From Allomyces macrogynus ATCC 38327 (taxonomy: Eukaryota; Blastocladiomycota; Blastocladiomycetes; Blastocladiales; Blastocladiaceae), in the NCBI GenBank assembly GCA_000151295.1, contig GG745338.1, forward strand, positions 115,364-167,209: a DNA stretch of 51,846 bases, given 5' to 3'. The notes below the pieces were generated by a model. The model worked only from the letters and a program-made list of their open reading frames with translations. It made no database searches and was not told where the DNA came from. Of the stretch, positions 9,784 through 20,667 are shown piece by piece. Position 1 is the stretch's first letter. Each line of letters starts with the position of its first letter. The position numbers and the translations under genes are program-made.

Positions 9784-11264
9784 ATGAGCAGCGCCCTGAT
9801 CCGCCAACCTGATGCAGTCCACGCGGGCGCGCTCGCCCGGCAGGATGCCGCCGCCGGCGCCCTCATCAAGGCGCAGGTAACACTGCACCACCTTGAACCG
9901 GCCACGCTGCCCAACCTGGCACCAAACCAACGATCCTGATCATGATTCTCTATCCCGCGTATACCACGACCAGGCGCCGCGCACATCCAAGCTGCAGGCG
10001 CCCATCATGCTCCTGACCGGCCACGAGAGCGACGTACACACGGTCAAGTTTGCGCACTCGGGCGAGTTTCTCGCGTCCGGATCGTTTGACCGCAACATCT
10101 GTGCGCATTACTCCCACACCACATGCAGTACGACCATCGCGATCGCGTGTGTTGACGCCTGACCGTCGAAGCCCGTGGTGTTGCCGCGACCGCCGCCGCT
10201 GCCGGCATCGTTGTCGCTGTTCCCGCTCCCTACTAGACCTCTGGAACATCTACGGCGATTGCAAGAACTGGGGCGTCATGTCAGGCCACACGAACGCCGT
10301 GCTCGACGTGCAGTGGTCGCGCGACAACAGGTGCGCTCTTCTCCCCGGTTTGAAATTTGTCGTCAACGCGAACCTGACCCTCTCCGTGCGCGTTTTCCAC
10401 CAGCCAAATCTTCTCAGCCTCGGCCGACCACACCGTCGGTGTCTGGGACGTCGAATCCGCGACGCGTGTCAAGAAAGGCAAGGGTCACAGCGGGATCGTG
10501 ACGTGCTTGGCGACTACGCGGCGTGGGCAAGAGTTTTACGCGTCGGGCAGTGACGATACCAAGTGCCACGTATGCTTTGCTTGGATCATTCACTGTGTAG
10601 CGCCATGATCGCTTGGATTGATGGTCAACTTCAATTTTAGATCTGGGACCCGCGCGTGAAGCGGCCCGTCGACACGATCGAAACGTCCCTGCCCGTGACC
10701 TCGCTCGCGTTTGCCGAGGCCGGCGATGTGCTGTTCACCGGGTCGGTGGATAATGTCATCAAGGTACTGTCCGTGCCTTCCTTCTCCACCCTCCTTGTCC
10801 TCCATCTGACCCCAATCTCCATATAGGCCTGGGACACCCGGGCGCGCGCCGTCGCCTACACCCTCACCGGCCACGCCGACACCGTGACCGGCCTTTCGCT
10901 CTCTCCCGATGGCACGTCCCTCGCGTCGTACGCGTGGGACGATACGTTGCGCGTCTGGGACGTGAAACCCTTTTCGGCCATTGCCTCGCGCTGCACGGCG
11001 GTCCTCGCGGGCGCGACCCCGCACGATGCCGCGGGCGGCCCGCGGGCGGCGGTCCCCGCATGGGACCCGTCGGGCCAGTACCTGGCGTGCGCGTCGGCGG
11101 GCGACCGCACGGTGGTCGTCTGGGACGTGCCGGCACGCAGCGTCAAGTACAAGTTGCCGGGACATAAGGGTGCGGTGACGTCGGTGGACTGGCATCCGAC
11201 CGAGCCGGTGGTCGCGAGTGGGGGTGTCGACCGGGCGATTTATTTGGGCGAGCTGGCGGTGTAG
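9784..11264 (+). CDS. SNRNP40: U5 snRNP 40 kDa WD40 protein (SNRNP40)
   Basis: This WD40 beta-propeller protein associates with Prp8 in the U5 snRNP of the spliceosome. Exons are 9784-9876, 9974-10100, 10237-10330, 10404-10569, 10641-10763 and 10827-11264, in frame, giving 346 residues. After a short N-terminal tail the propeller begins LQAPIMLLTGHESDVHTVKF. Family-typical text follows: GSFDRNI, LWNIYGDCKNW, FSASADHTVGVWD, GHSGIVTCL, SGSDDTKCHIWD, FTGSVDNVIKAWDTRA and GHADTVTGLSLSPDG. The phrase LWNxYGDCxN is characteristic of SNRNP40 among WD40 proteins. All five introns are short (62 to 136 nt), as is usual in this window. It is convergent with lipin, 286 bp downstream. Confidence 0.93.
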
Positions 11265-11550
11265 TGGAGCGAGCGAAAGGGGGATTGTGGTGGAGTGCGG
11301 AATAGGTTATCGAATGTCGTGCGCGCGCGTTTTGAAGTGTCGCCGCGACCTGCAGGATTCCGCTGTGCGGCCCTGTCAGCACTCGCACCAGGGAAGAAAA
11401 AAAAGACCGCATTGGGTCATCATGTTGATGCAAAAATTTCGAAGCACCGGTCACCATCATTGGGATATTGGGTCGTGTCCATCACACCCACTCTTCGCTC
11501 TGCGCGCACGCATGCTCATCGCTCTCGCGCACCATACTCGTCGTCTTGGC

Positions 11551-14327
11551 CTACTCGTCGCCCTGGCATCTCGGAAACAGTACTGACACGCGGTTCGACA
11601 GCGTCACGTACGACACGACTTCCAACTGCGTCGTGTCTGCCGCCGGTATATCCCGACTCCCCGGCGGAACCGACGAGACCGTGAACGCCGTCATGGCGCG
11701 TGCCGGCACGGGCGGGATGGCGCGCGGCGCGACGGGGATCGGGGTCGGAGTCATGGACCGCGGTGCGCTGCCGCCGTGCGGGCCAGTTGGGCTGATGGTC
11801 GGGTCGGTGGAGAAGATGGCGCGGGTCGCGGCGGATCTCGGGATCGGGTTGGCGAGAATTTCGGCTACCGTGGGGAGAAGCGCGTCAGTGAGGTGGTTGA
11901 AACGGGTGGAGAGAAGAGAGAAATGGGCGGACCAAACTCGTCCGGATGCTCGGCGCCATCACCCGCGCCGTCAGCCTGCTGGGCTTGCCGCAGTGCCGAC
12001 TCCTGCTGCTGGTGCAACACGACAATACTGCCCGAATTATCGACACAGAAGCAGTGCGTCGGCGGAATCGCGACGGCGGTATACGCAATCATATCCGTCT
12101 CGCGGTTGCCAAACCCAGCGACAAACGGCGATGCGCGGTCGGTCGCTGGGGCCGCCACATCGCGGTCCTTGCTACCCCTCGGGACCTCCTCCCCGTCCTC
12201 ATCAAACAACGCCGCAACCTGCGAGAGCGTCGTGATCTTAAACTCCTGCGGCGTTTTCAACACCACCTCGCGGCGCAGCGCTGCCATCAGTCCATCCGGC
12301 GACGTCAAGACCGGCCCATCCGGCAACCCCACATGCTCATCCCCGTCGACATCCTGCTGCTTGATCGACTGCACGTAGGCGCGCGTCGCGTCCGCCTGTG
12401 CGATCCCGCGCGACGTGACGTAGAGGAACTGGTACCCGTGCTGCGCGACGCGCGAGTAGAGTTTGGCGATGCCCGGGTGCGCGTACTGGTACCCGAACAT
12501 GGCCGGCAAGATGATCCCAAGCGCATCGGACCGCGTGATCGTACCGTCGACGTCCGACACGACAACTTTGGTCGTCGACGGCCATAGCCAGACGCGCGCG
12601 CGTTTGCGAATCACGCGAATCCGGGCCGAGTTCGATTGGGTGGGGGTCGAGGAACGGTCGGTGGTGCCGTCGCGTGGGGCAGAGCGGGACCGCGCGCGCG
12701 GCCGGTCGCGGAGCGTGATGTACTCGATGTCGTTGGCGCCCCAGTGCAGGGGGAGCGCGGCAAGTTCGTCGGGGCGCAAGACCGACGAGCCAGAGATGGA
12801 TGTCGACGAGCCCGATGAGGTTGTGGACGTAGTCGACGTGAACGACGCGAGCATCGGGTCGGCCGCTGCGGCCGCGGCAGCCGCCGTGGGTCTGCTGGGC
12901 ATCGACGGCTCGGTATCCGTCAATCCGGCGTCCTCGGACGCGCGAATTCCGCCCGACTCGCTCGCGTCCGACGAGTAGTCGTCGTTTGTACTCGAAAACG
13001 ACCCGGACCGAATCGCTTTCGGCAGGAACGACTTGGGCACGTCGGCGCCAGGGCGCCAAAACTCGTCGTCCTTGGTGATGTCCTTTTCCTCGGGCGTCCT
13101 GACAACGTCCTCCGGGTCCGCGACCCAGATGGCCGTCGCCGACCGGATCGGGGTCATGGCCATGGATTCCGGTGGCGCGGCATCGACCGAGTCGGTCGAT
13201 GCGGTCACTTGGTCCCCGCGCTTGCGCCGGTGTTTCCGTCCACGCCGGCGCGAGCTGCCGCTGCCGGACCCGAACGTCGGGGACGCGGCTTTAGGCGTGG
13301 TCAGGGAAAGGATGGCCAGCACGTCGGGCGGGAGCGAGTCAGCGTCGTCGGCGCGGTTCGAGGACGACGACGTCGCCGACCGCACGGACGCGGCGAGGAC
13401 CGCCGAGATCTTGGCCCAGCGGCTCGTTGGTGCAGCCTGCTGCTGCTGTGGTGGGGTATCGGTACCGCGGTCGGTATGCGGTGGCGGCGGTGGGGGTGGC
13501 GCGCCCTCGCTGCTGTCGTCAACCGCCGCTGCTGGCGCGTCGGTCGCCGACGCCGAGGCCGATGAGGGCGCGGCGATCAGGGCGTCGCGGCGCACGAGAT
13601 TATCGCGCGCGTCGCGCCACCAGACGGCCATGCCGTCATGGCCCAGACGCATCATGAACGGCAGCGTTTGCCCATTCACGACCACGGCAATCGGGCGGCC
13701 ATCGGGGCGCGGCACCTTCAACCGGCCGAAACGGGCATGGAAGGGCGTGGCCTTGCGCTTGCCCGAGGCGTGCTCCACTACGACGACGTCGGTCGCGCCC
13801 GAGAGCGTGGCCGGGCGGCTGGCCGAGGAAGAAGAGCCATTGGGTGCGTTGGAAGTCGAAGCAAGGGACGGATCAGCGTCCGCGTCTTCTGGGTCGGCAG
13901 TTGGTGCGCCTGCGGTCGCGAGCAGGTGTGCGGGCGACGACGCGACGCGCGATGGCTGGGGCGGGACGGGCGATGCGACGACGGCAGCCGGGGGCGGCAT
14001 CATGCGCGCGCGCGCCTGCGTGCTGTCGGTGTGGGTCGTGGTCGAGGAACTGGCGAGCGACAGCCGCGACGAGAGCAATCGCGCGGCCGAGGCCAGGTGC
14101 GAGCGCACGCCGAACCGCGACGACGACGACGAGGTGGTCGAGGACGCGGGCGACGACGGCGAGACGGGCGCGGGTTGCGAGGACATGGTCGGATTCGACG
14201 AGGAGACGGTCGCGGCGGCCATGGTGCGCCAGCTCGAGGAGGGGCGCGGCGGAAGGGGTGGCGGCGCTCGTGAAGGCGGGGCGGCAGCAGCAGCGGCAGC
14301 GGCAGCGGCAGCGGGCGGCCGTGGCAT
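11551..14327 (-). CDS. Lipin / phosphatidate phosphatase (PAP1, Pah1/Ned1-like)
   Basis: This Mg-dependent phosphatidate phosphatase makes diacylglycerol for lipid synthesis at the ER and nuclear envelope. Exons are 11933-14327 and 11551-11864 (intron 68 nt), giving 902 residues from ATG at 14327. The N-LIP domain starts at ATLSGATDVVVVEH and includes FHARFGRLKVPRPDGRP and LPFMMRLGHDGMAVW. The C-terminal HAD phosphatase domain has the catalytic DxDxT motif (SDVDGTITRSDALG), then FLYVTSRGIAQADATRAY, LPDGPVLTSPDGLMAALRRE and FGNRETDMIAYTAVAIP. About 170 low-complexity residues precede N-LIP, with an alanine run from a (CGG/CAG)-type tract near 14285-14325. In most lipins N-LIP is at the extreme N-terminus behind an amphipathic helix. 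The true start could therefore be further downstream or behind an unseen exon. Confidence 0.9.
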
Positions 14328-14627
14328 GCGGCCAGTCTCGAGGAGAGAAGAAGAGCAGGGGCCGCGTGCGCGCCGTCGTCGATAGTGGCGGCGGTGGTGC
14401 TGGCCGACGCGGCGGTGGCAGACTGGCGGGCGGTCCCTCCGCCATGGCGTGCCCCCTCCCCCGCACCATCTTTGCACAACGGCCGGCCAGGCACACCTTG
14501 CCATGCATGACCGGCGCAATCACTTCCATTCTCTGGAGGACGACAACGGTCTTCTCCACACGCCATCATCACGGCCGCGCGCGGCGGCTTCCTCCACTGC
14601 GACTCGCCGCACCACAAGGTCCACTCG
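14328..14627. promoter_or_regulatory. Divergent promoter region, lipin / INO80B
   Basis: This 300-bp interval separates the chosen lipin and INO80B starts. Open frames continue through it on both strands, so either gene could start further out. No TATA element stands out. Confidence 0.35.
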
Positions 14628-16229
14628 ATGCCGCGACTGCGTGCCGCGCCCGCGGCCCCACCTCCGCCGCCGCGCCGCTCGCTTCGCCGAGCCTCGCTCT
14701 CCACGCCGGCCGCCGACCAGACCGACCTCGCCGAATCCTCTGCGTCAGAGCCCGCGCCAGCAACACCGCGCCGTCGTGGGCCAGGCCGCCCACCACGCAA
14801 CGCTGTCGCTGCCGCCGCATCCGCCCCTGTACCAGCGACAGCGCCGTCGCCACGCCGCACGTCTGGCCGGTCGACGACGCGCCGCGTCGTATCGTATGCC
14901 GAGTCCGACCCCGACTCGGACGAAGGAGATGACGGCGAGAACGAGCTGGTCGAGGACGACGAGGGTAATGACGAGAATGACGGCGACGACGCCGAGGCAG
15001 ACGACGCGTCAAGAGACCCGTACGTCGACGACGACGGGGACCAGGACGACGAAAACGAGCTCATGGAAGAGGACGATGCGCTGGCCGATCCGGACGACGC
15101 CGACGGGACCGAGGACGACGATGAGAGCGATGCCACGTCCTCGTCGTTTGCGCCCATTCCGCCCGTGACCATCACCATCCCACGGGCCGCGGCCGCCGTT
15201 GACCACCCGCCGCTCGCGCCCGTACGCCTGTCCCTGCGCCGCGCGCACCCGACCGCGCCCGCCAAGTGGGCTGCGTCCTCGGCTTCCTCCTCGTCCTCTT
15301 CCCCTGCACCGTACCCGCCCCTTGCACCGCCCTCGCTGTCTGCGATCCCGTCCGACCCCATGGAAGTTGACGACGAACCGGATCAAGACGTGCCCATGGA
15401 CGAGGACGTGGACGACGACATGCCGAGCGTTGCTGCGACCGAGGAGGAGGACCCCGCGCCACTCGACGCTGAGGCCGAGGACGACATGGACGACGACGAT
15501 TTCTTGCAGCACCTGATGCACGAGAACCAGCGCCGCGAATCGCAATTTCGCGCGACCGCGCGGCAGCGTGCCGCGCGCCGAGGACCGGTCGCCGCAGAGC
15601 AGCCGGATCTCGACGGTACCGTGTTGTTTTCCCGGACGCGGCACTTTGACGATGTGATTCTGACGAAGCACTTCATGATAGATGTCCTGACTTCGCGCAC
15701 CTCGCGGTCCAAGAAACCCGAAATGTCGTCCGAGGAACTCGCGCTTAAGCGGTCCGAGGCGCTGCGCCGGCGCAAGATCCAGGAACAGCAAAAGGCCGAA
15801 GACTCCAAGAACGCGACCATCCAGCGGCTGCTGAAAAAGCAGGCGTCCAAGAAATCGCGCGCCGAACTCGCTGAAGAGCGTCGGCAAGAAGCCGCGGCTG
15901 CTGCCGCCGCAGCCGAGAACGACGCGGCGATTGCGCGCGACCCGGCACTCGCCACCGTGCGGTACCTCGCACGGACGGAACTGAATGCTGCGGGTGTTCC
16001 GCGCGTGGCCGCGGTCGTGTTGGTACCGCATGGCGTCGAGATGGGGTGCGTGTTCCCCGGCGCGGTGAGGCCCCCACCGCGGCCGCCTGTCGCGGCGAAT
16101 TGTGAGGCGATCGGGTGTGGCAAGCCTAAGAAGTACACGCTCGAGGTGCCGGTGGGTGGGGAGGAGAAGGCGCGGCGGGCCGCGTGCAGTCTCGAGTGCT
16201 ACAAGGCCTTGCGCGCCGTGGTGGGGTAG
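14628..16229 (+). CDS. IES2: INO80 chromatin-remodelling complex subunit B (Ies2-like, HIT zinc finger)
   Basis: This is a single-exon frame of 533 residues from ATG at 14628. It is a nuclear subunit of the INO80 remodeller; Ies2 in yeast stimulates the ATPase. The order is an AT-hook-like RRRGPGRPPRN near residue 50, long acidic Asp/Glu stretches (about residues 90-160 and 240-290), and then the PAPA-1/Ies2 region with MSSEELALKRSEALRRRKIQ and ATIQRLLKKQASKKSRAELA. The C-terminus is a HIT-type zinc finger with paired Cys (NCEAIGCGKPKKY, then RAACSLECYKALRAVVG). The PAPA-1 plus HIT order identifies the family. The alanine-rich tract after RRQEAAA is low complexity. No intron is needed. Confidence 0.88.
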   Translation: MPRLRAAPAAPPPPPRRSLRRASLSTPAADQTDLAESSASEPAPATPRRRGPGRPPRNAVAAAASAPVPATAPSPRRTSGRSTTRRVVSYAESDPDSDEGDDGENELVEDDEGNDENDGDDAEADDASRDPYVDDDGDQDDENELMEEDDALADPDDADGTEDDDESDATSSSFAPIPPVTITIPRAAAAVDHPPLAPVRLSLRRAHPTAPAKWAASSASSSSSSPAPYPPLAPPSLSAIPSDPMEVDDEPDQDVPMDEDVDDDMPSVAATEEEDPAPLDAEAEDDMDDDDFLQHLMHENQRRESQFRATARQRAARRGPVAAEQPDLDGTVLFSRTRHFDDVILTKHFMIDVLTSRTSRSKKPEMSSEELALKRSEALRRRKIQEQQKAEDSKNATIQRLLKKQASKKSRAELAEERRQEAAAAAAAAENDAAIARDPALATVRYLARTELNAAGVPRVAAVVLVPHGVEMGCVFPGAVRPPPRPPVAANCEAIGCGKPKKYTLEVPVGGEEKARRAACSLECYKALRAVVG

Positions 16230-16409
16230 GCCAACTTGTATACATACCAAACGCTGATAGTGGTTCATTTTTCTGTCGTCGTGTTTTGCGCGATCCTTCG
16301 GGGACAGGTCTCATCAATGCTGTGCATTCCAGCATCAGCACAACCTCCCGCACCAACGAACGGCCAGCGCTCGCTTACTACGCACGCCGACGCCCGCGCG
16401 GCCCGCGCT

Positions 16410-17149
16410 NNNNNNNNNNNNNNNNNNNNNNNNNNNNNNNNNNNNNNNNNNNNNNNNNNNNNNNNNNNNNNNNNNNNNNNNNNNNNNNNNNNNNNNNNNN
16501 NNNNNNNNNNNNNNNNNNNNNNNNNNNNNNNNNNNNNNNNNNNNNNNNNNNNNNNNNNNNNNNNNNNNNNNNNNNNNNNNNNNNNNNNNNNNNNNNNNNN
16601 NNNNNNNNNNNNNNNNNNNNNNNNNNNNNNNNNNNNNNNNNNNNNNNNNNNNNNNNNNNNNNNNNNNNNNNNNNNNNNNNNNNNNNNNNNNNNNNNNNNN
16701 NNNNNNNNNNNNNNNNNNNNNNNNNNNNNNNNNNNNNNNNNNNNNNNNNNNNNNNNNNNNNNNNNNNNNNNNNNNNNNNNNNNNNNNNNNNNNNNNNNNN
16801 NNNNNNNNNNNNNNNNNNNNNNNNNNNNNNNNNNNNNNNNNNNNNNNNNNNNNNNNNNNNNNNNNNNNNNNNNNNNNNNNNNNNNNNNNNNNNNNNNNNN
16901 NNNNNNNNNNNNNNNNNNNNNNNNNNNNNNNNNNNNNNNNNNNNNNNNNNNNNNNNNNNNNNNNNNNNNNNNNNNNNNNNNNNNNNNNNNNNNNNNNNNN
17001 NNNNNNNNNNNNNNNNNNNNNNNNNNNNNNNNNNNNNNNNNNNNNNNNNNNNNNNNNNNNNNNNNNNNNNNNNNNNNNNNNNNNNNNNNNNNNNNNNNNN
17101 NNNNNNNNNNNNNNNNNNNNNNNNNNNNNNNNNNNNNNNNNNNNNNNNN
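16410..17149. other. Assembly gap (740 N)
   Basis: Unknown bases occupy these positions. The interval lies between the INO80B stop and the ING gene and probably contains the ING PHD-finger exon, since that finger is expected there and is missing from the flanking sequence. Confidence 0.99.
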
Positions 17150-17328
17150 GTAACAAATCATCATCGCACCCGGCCATATTCGACAACCCACGTGTCCTTG
17201 AGACAATAGCCAGTCCTACTCGTAGGCATCATACATCGCGTCATCGCAGGGCAACGCCGCCTGCTCGTCGGGACCGAGCACCGACGCGGGAATCGAGGAC
17301 ACTACAGCCGAGGATCGCGTCCTAGTGA

Positions 17329-18340
17329 CTAGACTCGCTCTGCGGTTGTCGGTGTCGGCGGAGCCTCAAGCGGCACGCTGCCGCTGCGCAATTGCGCCGG
17401 CCCGTGCCCGTGCCCGTGGTAGCGGCCGACGGACGGACGTGCGGCGGCGGCGCGCGCGTTGACGCGCGGTGGTTGCGGGTGGAGGAGCGGGGGAGGGTTC
17501 GGGGGTCGACGCGTGTGCGGCGGCGGATTGACCGCGGCGGCCTTTGGTGGGGGGCGGCGCAGTGGATGCGTCGTCGGTCGATTTTTGGCTGGTGGGGGCC
17601 GACGGTGAGCGTCCGTGCGGGTGGAATCGAATCGAAAAAGAGGGCGCGCGTGTACCTCGCCTGCGGCGTGGCCGTGACCGAATCGTCGCGGCGTGCGCGC
17701 TCTGCACCACATCCAAATCCGCGCCCCTGTCAGTCTCCACCCATCCCATCCCCACCAAGGACCCTCGCACGTACTCTTCGTCGGCGACGCGTCGACGACA
17801 TTCACATCAGCTCCCTGCGCAGCCGCCTCAGCGGCTCGTTTCCGCTGCTCGATCTTGGCCTCTTCCGACGAGAGTTCCAGACAAAACGCATTGTAGTTGT
17901 CGTTGACGCGCTGCACGTGCACGTCGACCAAGTCCTTGGCGGCCATGGCAATCAGCGCGCGGTTCTCGTCAATCGGCAGGCATTTGCGCAGCCGCTCGTC
18001 AATACTCGCGAGTTCCCGCGCGCGCGCCGCCGGGGACAGGGTCGTCACGGTCGCGCAGAAGCGGCGGATGTCGGCGACGAGACTCGCGTGCGTATCTGCG
18101 GCACGACGGGCGGGAGGATGAGCGGATGGCGAGACAGCGGAGGGGACGGAGGGGGAGGGGCGTACGGTAAACGACGGCATCGAGTTCGCGCAGGTTCGAG
18201 ACGAGTCGCTGCAGGTTTGGCGAGAGCGACTCGACGGCTATGATTGGTTGCGCGCGGACCAGTGTGAGGTTGCTGCGTGTTTGCGGAACGGTAGGAGCGG
18301 CACGGCGCGTACTGTCGATGTAATCTTCAATGAAGATCAT
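17329..18340 (-). CDS. ING-family chromatin protein, N-terminal domain (3' end uncertain)
   Basis: Inhibitor-of-growth proteins are histone acetyltransferase or deacetylase complex subunits that read H3K4me3 through a C-terminal PHD finger. Exons are 18313-18340 (28 nt), 18166-18237, 17775-18095 and, less certainly, 17329-17588. Together they stay in frame and give 226 residues. The joined start MIFIEDYIDTVESLSPNLQR, then LVSNLRELDAVVYH, matches the ING N-terminal helix. It is followed by CLPIDENRALIAMAAKDLVD and VHVQRVNDNYNAFCLEL, the second ING helix. A Pro/Arg-rich hinge follows. No PHD finger precedes the stop at 17329. A fragment with YCLK and, in a neighbouring frame, NMAGCDDDL lies at about 17150-17210, right against the gap, and looks like the start of the finger. 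The last exon chosen here is therefore probably wrong or alternative. Confidence 0.8.
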
Positions 18341-19047
18341 GGTGCGTGCAGCGGGTGGACGGGCGCTTTCCTGGTGTGAGCACTCGACTGCTTGCAGTAA
18401 CGGGCGCCGTCAAGTCGACGCGGTGGTCACGGCGGGCCGCGGGGTCAGAGCACGGCGCGAGGAGATGCTGCAAGTGCGTTGCGCGTGCAGCCAGTTGTGG
18501 CGGGCAGTGGGGCTCGTCGTGGTCGTCGTGCGGCCGTCGAGGACAAGTTGCTCGTCGGACTGGGCCGGCGCGCTTTGGGCATTCCTTGCCGCAAGCAACA
18601 GCACACGCGCCTGTCATGTGTCTGGCTGCAACATTGCCGCGCACGCGCGTCTCACATGTCTGCGTTTCGGCTTTCGGCCGTCGACGGCCGCTGCTGGCGT
18701 CGCCGCTCGAGGATCGCAAGCCCGGACCACACCGAGGACTTCGCTCTGCCCCGGCCCCCAAACGATCGACGCCAAAGGTGACCGTGGATACGGACGACAT
18801 CCGGCTTCGTGATCTTACACTGGCCATTTGCATCAAGGAACACAGCTGTGGCCAACCAGCAGATTTGACCAGTTCCCCTGATATGACAAGTCAAATTGAC
18901 GCCGGGGCGACAAGGCAAGCAAAGAAACCGGTGGACAACACGGAGTACTATCATCCGAGATTGTATCGACCAACAGTGATGTGCAAGACACCAAAATGGA
19001 TGAACGTCAATGGGCTGGCAATTCTGGTCCACCATCAATACACATCT

Positions 19048-19127
19048 GACACCAACAACGTCGGCCTTTGTCCTTGGCAGGCCGCGCCGAGCGAATCGCC
19101 TTGTTCCACCAAAGCGAAGCGAGCTCA
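19048..19127 (-). repeat. Diverged coding-like segment, copy A
   Basis: Read on the minus strand, the segment translates as QVCELASLWWNKAIRSA followed by RPAKDKGRRC, ending at a gt site. It aligns without gaps to copy B, 0.6 kb away, with identical LWWNK, an aligned Ile, then PA and DK. The function is unknown; it could be a remnant of a transposable element or a duplicated exon. Confidence 0.4.
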
Positions 19128-19623
19128 CAAACCTGCATTGACTCCTCCTAAATGAATGCAAATTGGCCCACCATGAAAGACCCACATTAAGTGGCTGTGA
19201 CAATGCATGTCAAGTGGACAAAGCAAGTGAGGGTGTGGCATGTAGATGAGGAACTCGGTGAAATACACCACGGGAAGCGCAATCAACAGTTGATTGCACA
19301 CTGGAACAAGCACAAAATGTGCTGTGAAGGAAGACCAGACCTCATGCAACAAGGTGGAGAAGAAGGACATGCACACGAAAACAGGTGGACGACAATGATG
19401 GCTTGTATTTAAACACGCATCGACATGTCCGGAAACCAAGAACGTGCAATTTCCAAGAAAGAAAAAATAACAAGTGGATGCAATCTGCAGGTCATTCATC
19501 ACACTGGTCGTCCAGACCAAACAACGACACGGGTCCACTATTATTAAGCTGAATAAATGGACACAAAATGCGAGAAGAGCCAGAACTGATAACTAGTGTC
19601 AACCCAGATGGGCTCACCAATAT

Positions 19624-19712
19624 TGGAGCAGTCCTTGTCCTCAGCTGGATGTACTGCATGGATCACTTTGTTCCACCACAGGTCAGTGACCTTGTGAACC
19701 TGATCCGTGCTT
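19624..19712 (-). repeat. Diverged coding-like segment, copy B
   Basis: Read on the minus strand, the segment translates as QVHKVTDLWWNKVIHAV followed by HPAEDKDCSNI, ending at a gtgag donor-like site. The frame extends upstream through about 25 more residues (IHVFLSPSTD). It is related to copy A. No family is recognised. Confidence 0.4.
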
Positions 19713-19882
19713 GGGCTCAGAAATACATGAATCCGATCTGCTGCTTGTTTCTCTTTGGCTGTTTCTCTTTGGCTGTTTGTGCCTGTCACTGCACCTGATT
19801 TGCATTTATCAAACAGACCAAGTTGCCCTGAATGCTGCTGCTCCCTGTGAATCTCGTCGTTTTGCGCATGCGCTTGCAAATG

Positions 19883-19901
19883 CCCCCCCCCCCCCCCCCC
19901 C
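19883..19901 (+). repeat. Poly-C homopolymer, 19 nt
   Basis: This is an uninterrupted C run in the gene-poor island. It interrupts the minus-strand coding-like text on either side. Confidence 0.9.
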
Positions 19902-20121
19902 TCATGGTCCACTTTATTGGTATTCCTGGGTGCGAACAGGGTCACATGAATGGGGGAGGGCACTCTTGGAAAAGGGTTGGGGGGGATAAACTGGCCTTGT
20001 GACTGTGTTCCACTTCAGCTCTTTGGCCATGTTTCTGGTCGTCTCGAACTGCAGCATCAATCCATTCTCGGCTTTCTGATTGTGAACGTCATTCTTCTCA
20101 ACCCATTGAACTCGATTCCCA

Positions 20122-20222
20122 CGATAAATGTGGACCACCATGGCACGCTCATAGCATCCTCACGCCCTCTCGATAAATATGAACCACCATGACACACTCA
20201 TATAAGCATCCTCGCGCCCTCT
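20122..20222 (+). repeat. Imperfect tandem duplication, ~50 bp unit
   Basis: Unit 1 (20122-20170) and unit 2 (20171-20222) both begin cgataaat, contain ccaccatg and catcctc, and end gcgccctct or acgccctct. They differ at several bases and by a small insertion (tata) in unit 2. The repeat lies about 450 bp upstream of the alpha-COP start. Confidence 0.85.
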
Positions 20223-20667
20223 TGAATCAGTTCGGCCGTTGCGCTGCTCGAAATGCCCGCGTGCAAAGTGTGTGAGGACGCCCAAGTGATCTGCGGCCCA
20301 CACAGTTTCAGTGCTCGTTTGTGGGGTTTTGCAGACGGTGGCAACAAAGTGTGTCAACGGCGTGCGACACCTGTCGGATCCATCGCAAGTCTCACCACGG
20401 GCAGCCGGCCACGCGCCAAACGCCAGCTCCAACTGCCAAGCGGCCCCCAGCGCGTGCTCGAGGTGTACGGCACGGCACCGTCGCGATCACGACGACGACG
20501 AGCGCGCGACCACGGCGCACGCACCAACAGCAAGCGCCGCACAACACGCGGCGCGCACCTCGCCACCAAACCGCGCCGACAACGCGCGCCAGTCGCCGCA
20601 CCAACCGGCCTTCACCCTCACTCGGCGCGTCTGAGCGCTGCGATCTCCGCGCCGACGCGTCGCAAGG

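Larger units (their letters stand above)
18341..20667. other. Gene-poor, less GC-rich island
   Basis: This 2.3 kb separates the ING and alpha-COP starts. The part from about 18800 to 20240 is visibly less GC-rich than its neighbours. No complete gene is recognised. On the minus strand two segments, at about 19048-19127 and 19624-19712, encode related text containing LWWNK, an aligned Ile, then PA and DK, each followed by a gt donor-like site. This suggests a duplicated exon or a decayed mobile element. Other minus-strand text that may be coding includes ENGLMLQFETTRNMAKELKW near 20020-20070. The promoter of alpha-COP should lie at the right end, and that of ING at the left end. Confidence 0.5.

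Noticed and set aside
13033..14385. Plus-strand open frame opposite lipin
   Set aside because: It is low-complexity Asp/Glu/Gly/Arg-rich text, antisense to the N-LIP and linker coding region.
16184..17209. Open frames running through the N gap
   Set aside because: They are only artefacts of translating unknown bases.
20253..20660. Arg/Thr-rich open frames just upstream of alpha-COP
   Set aside because: They overlap in several frames with biased composition and no domain. The alpha-COP N-terminus clearly starts at 20668.
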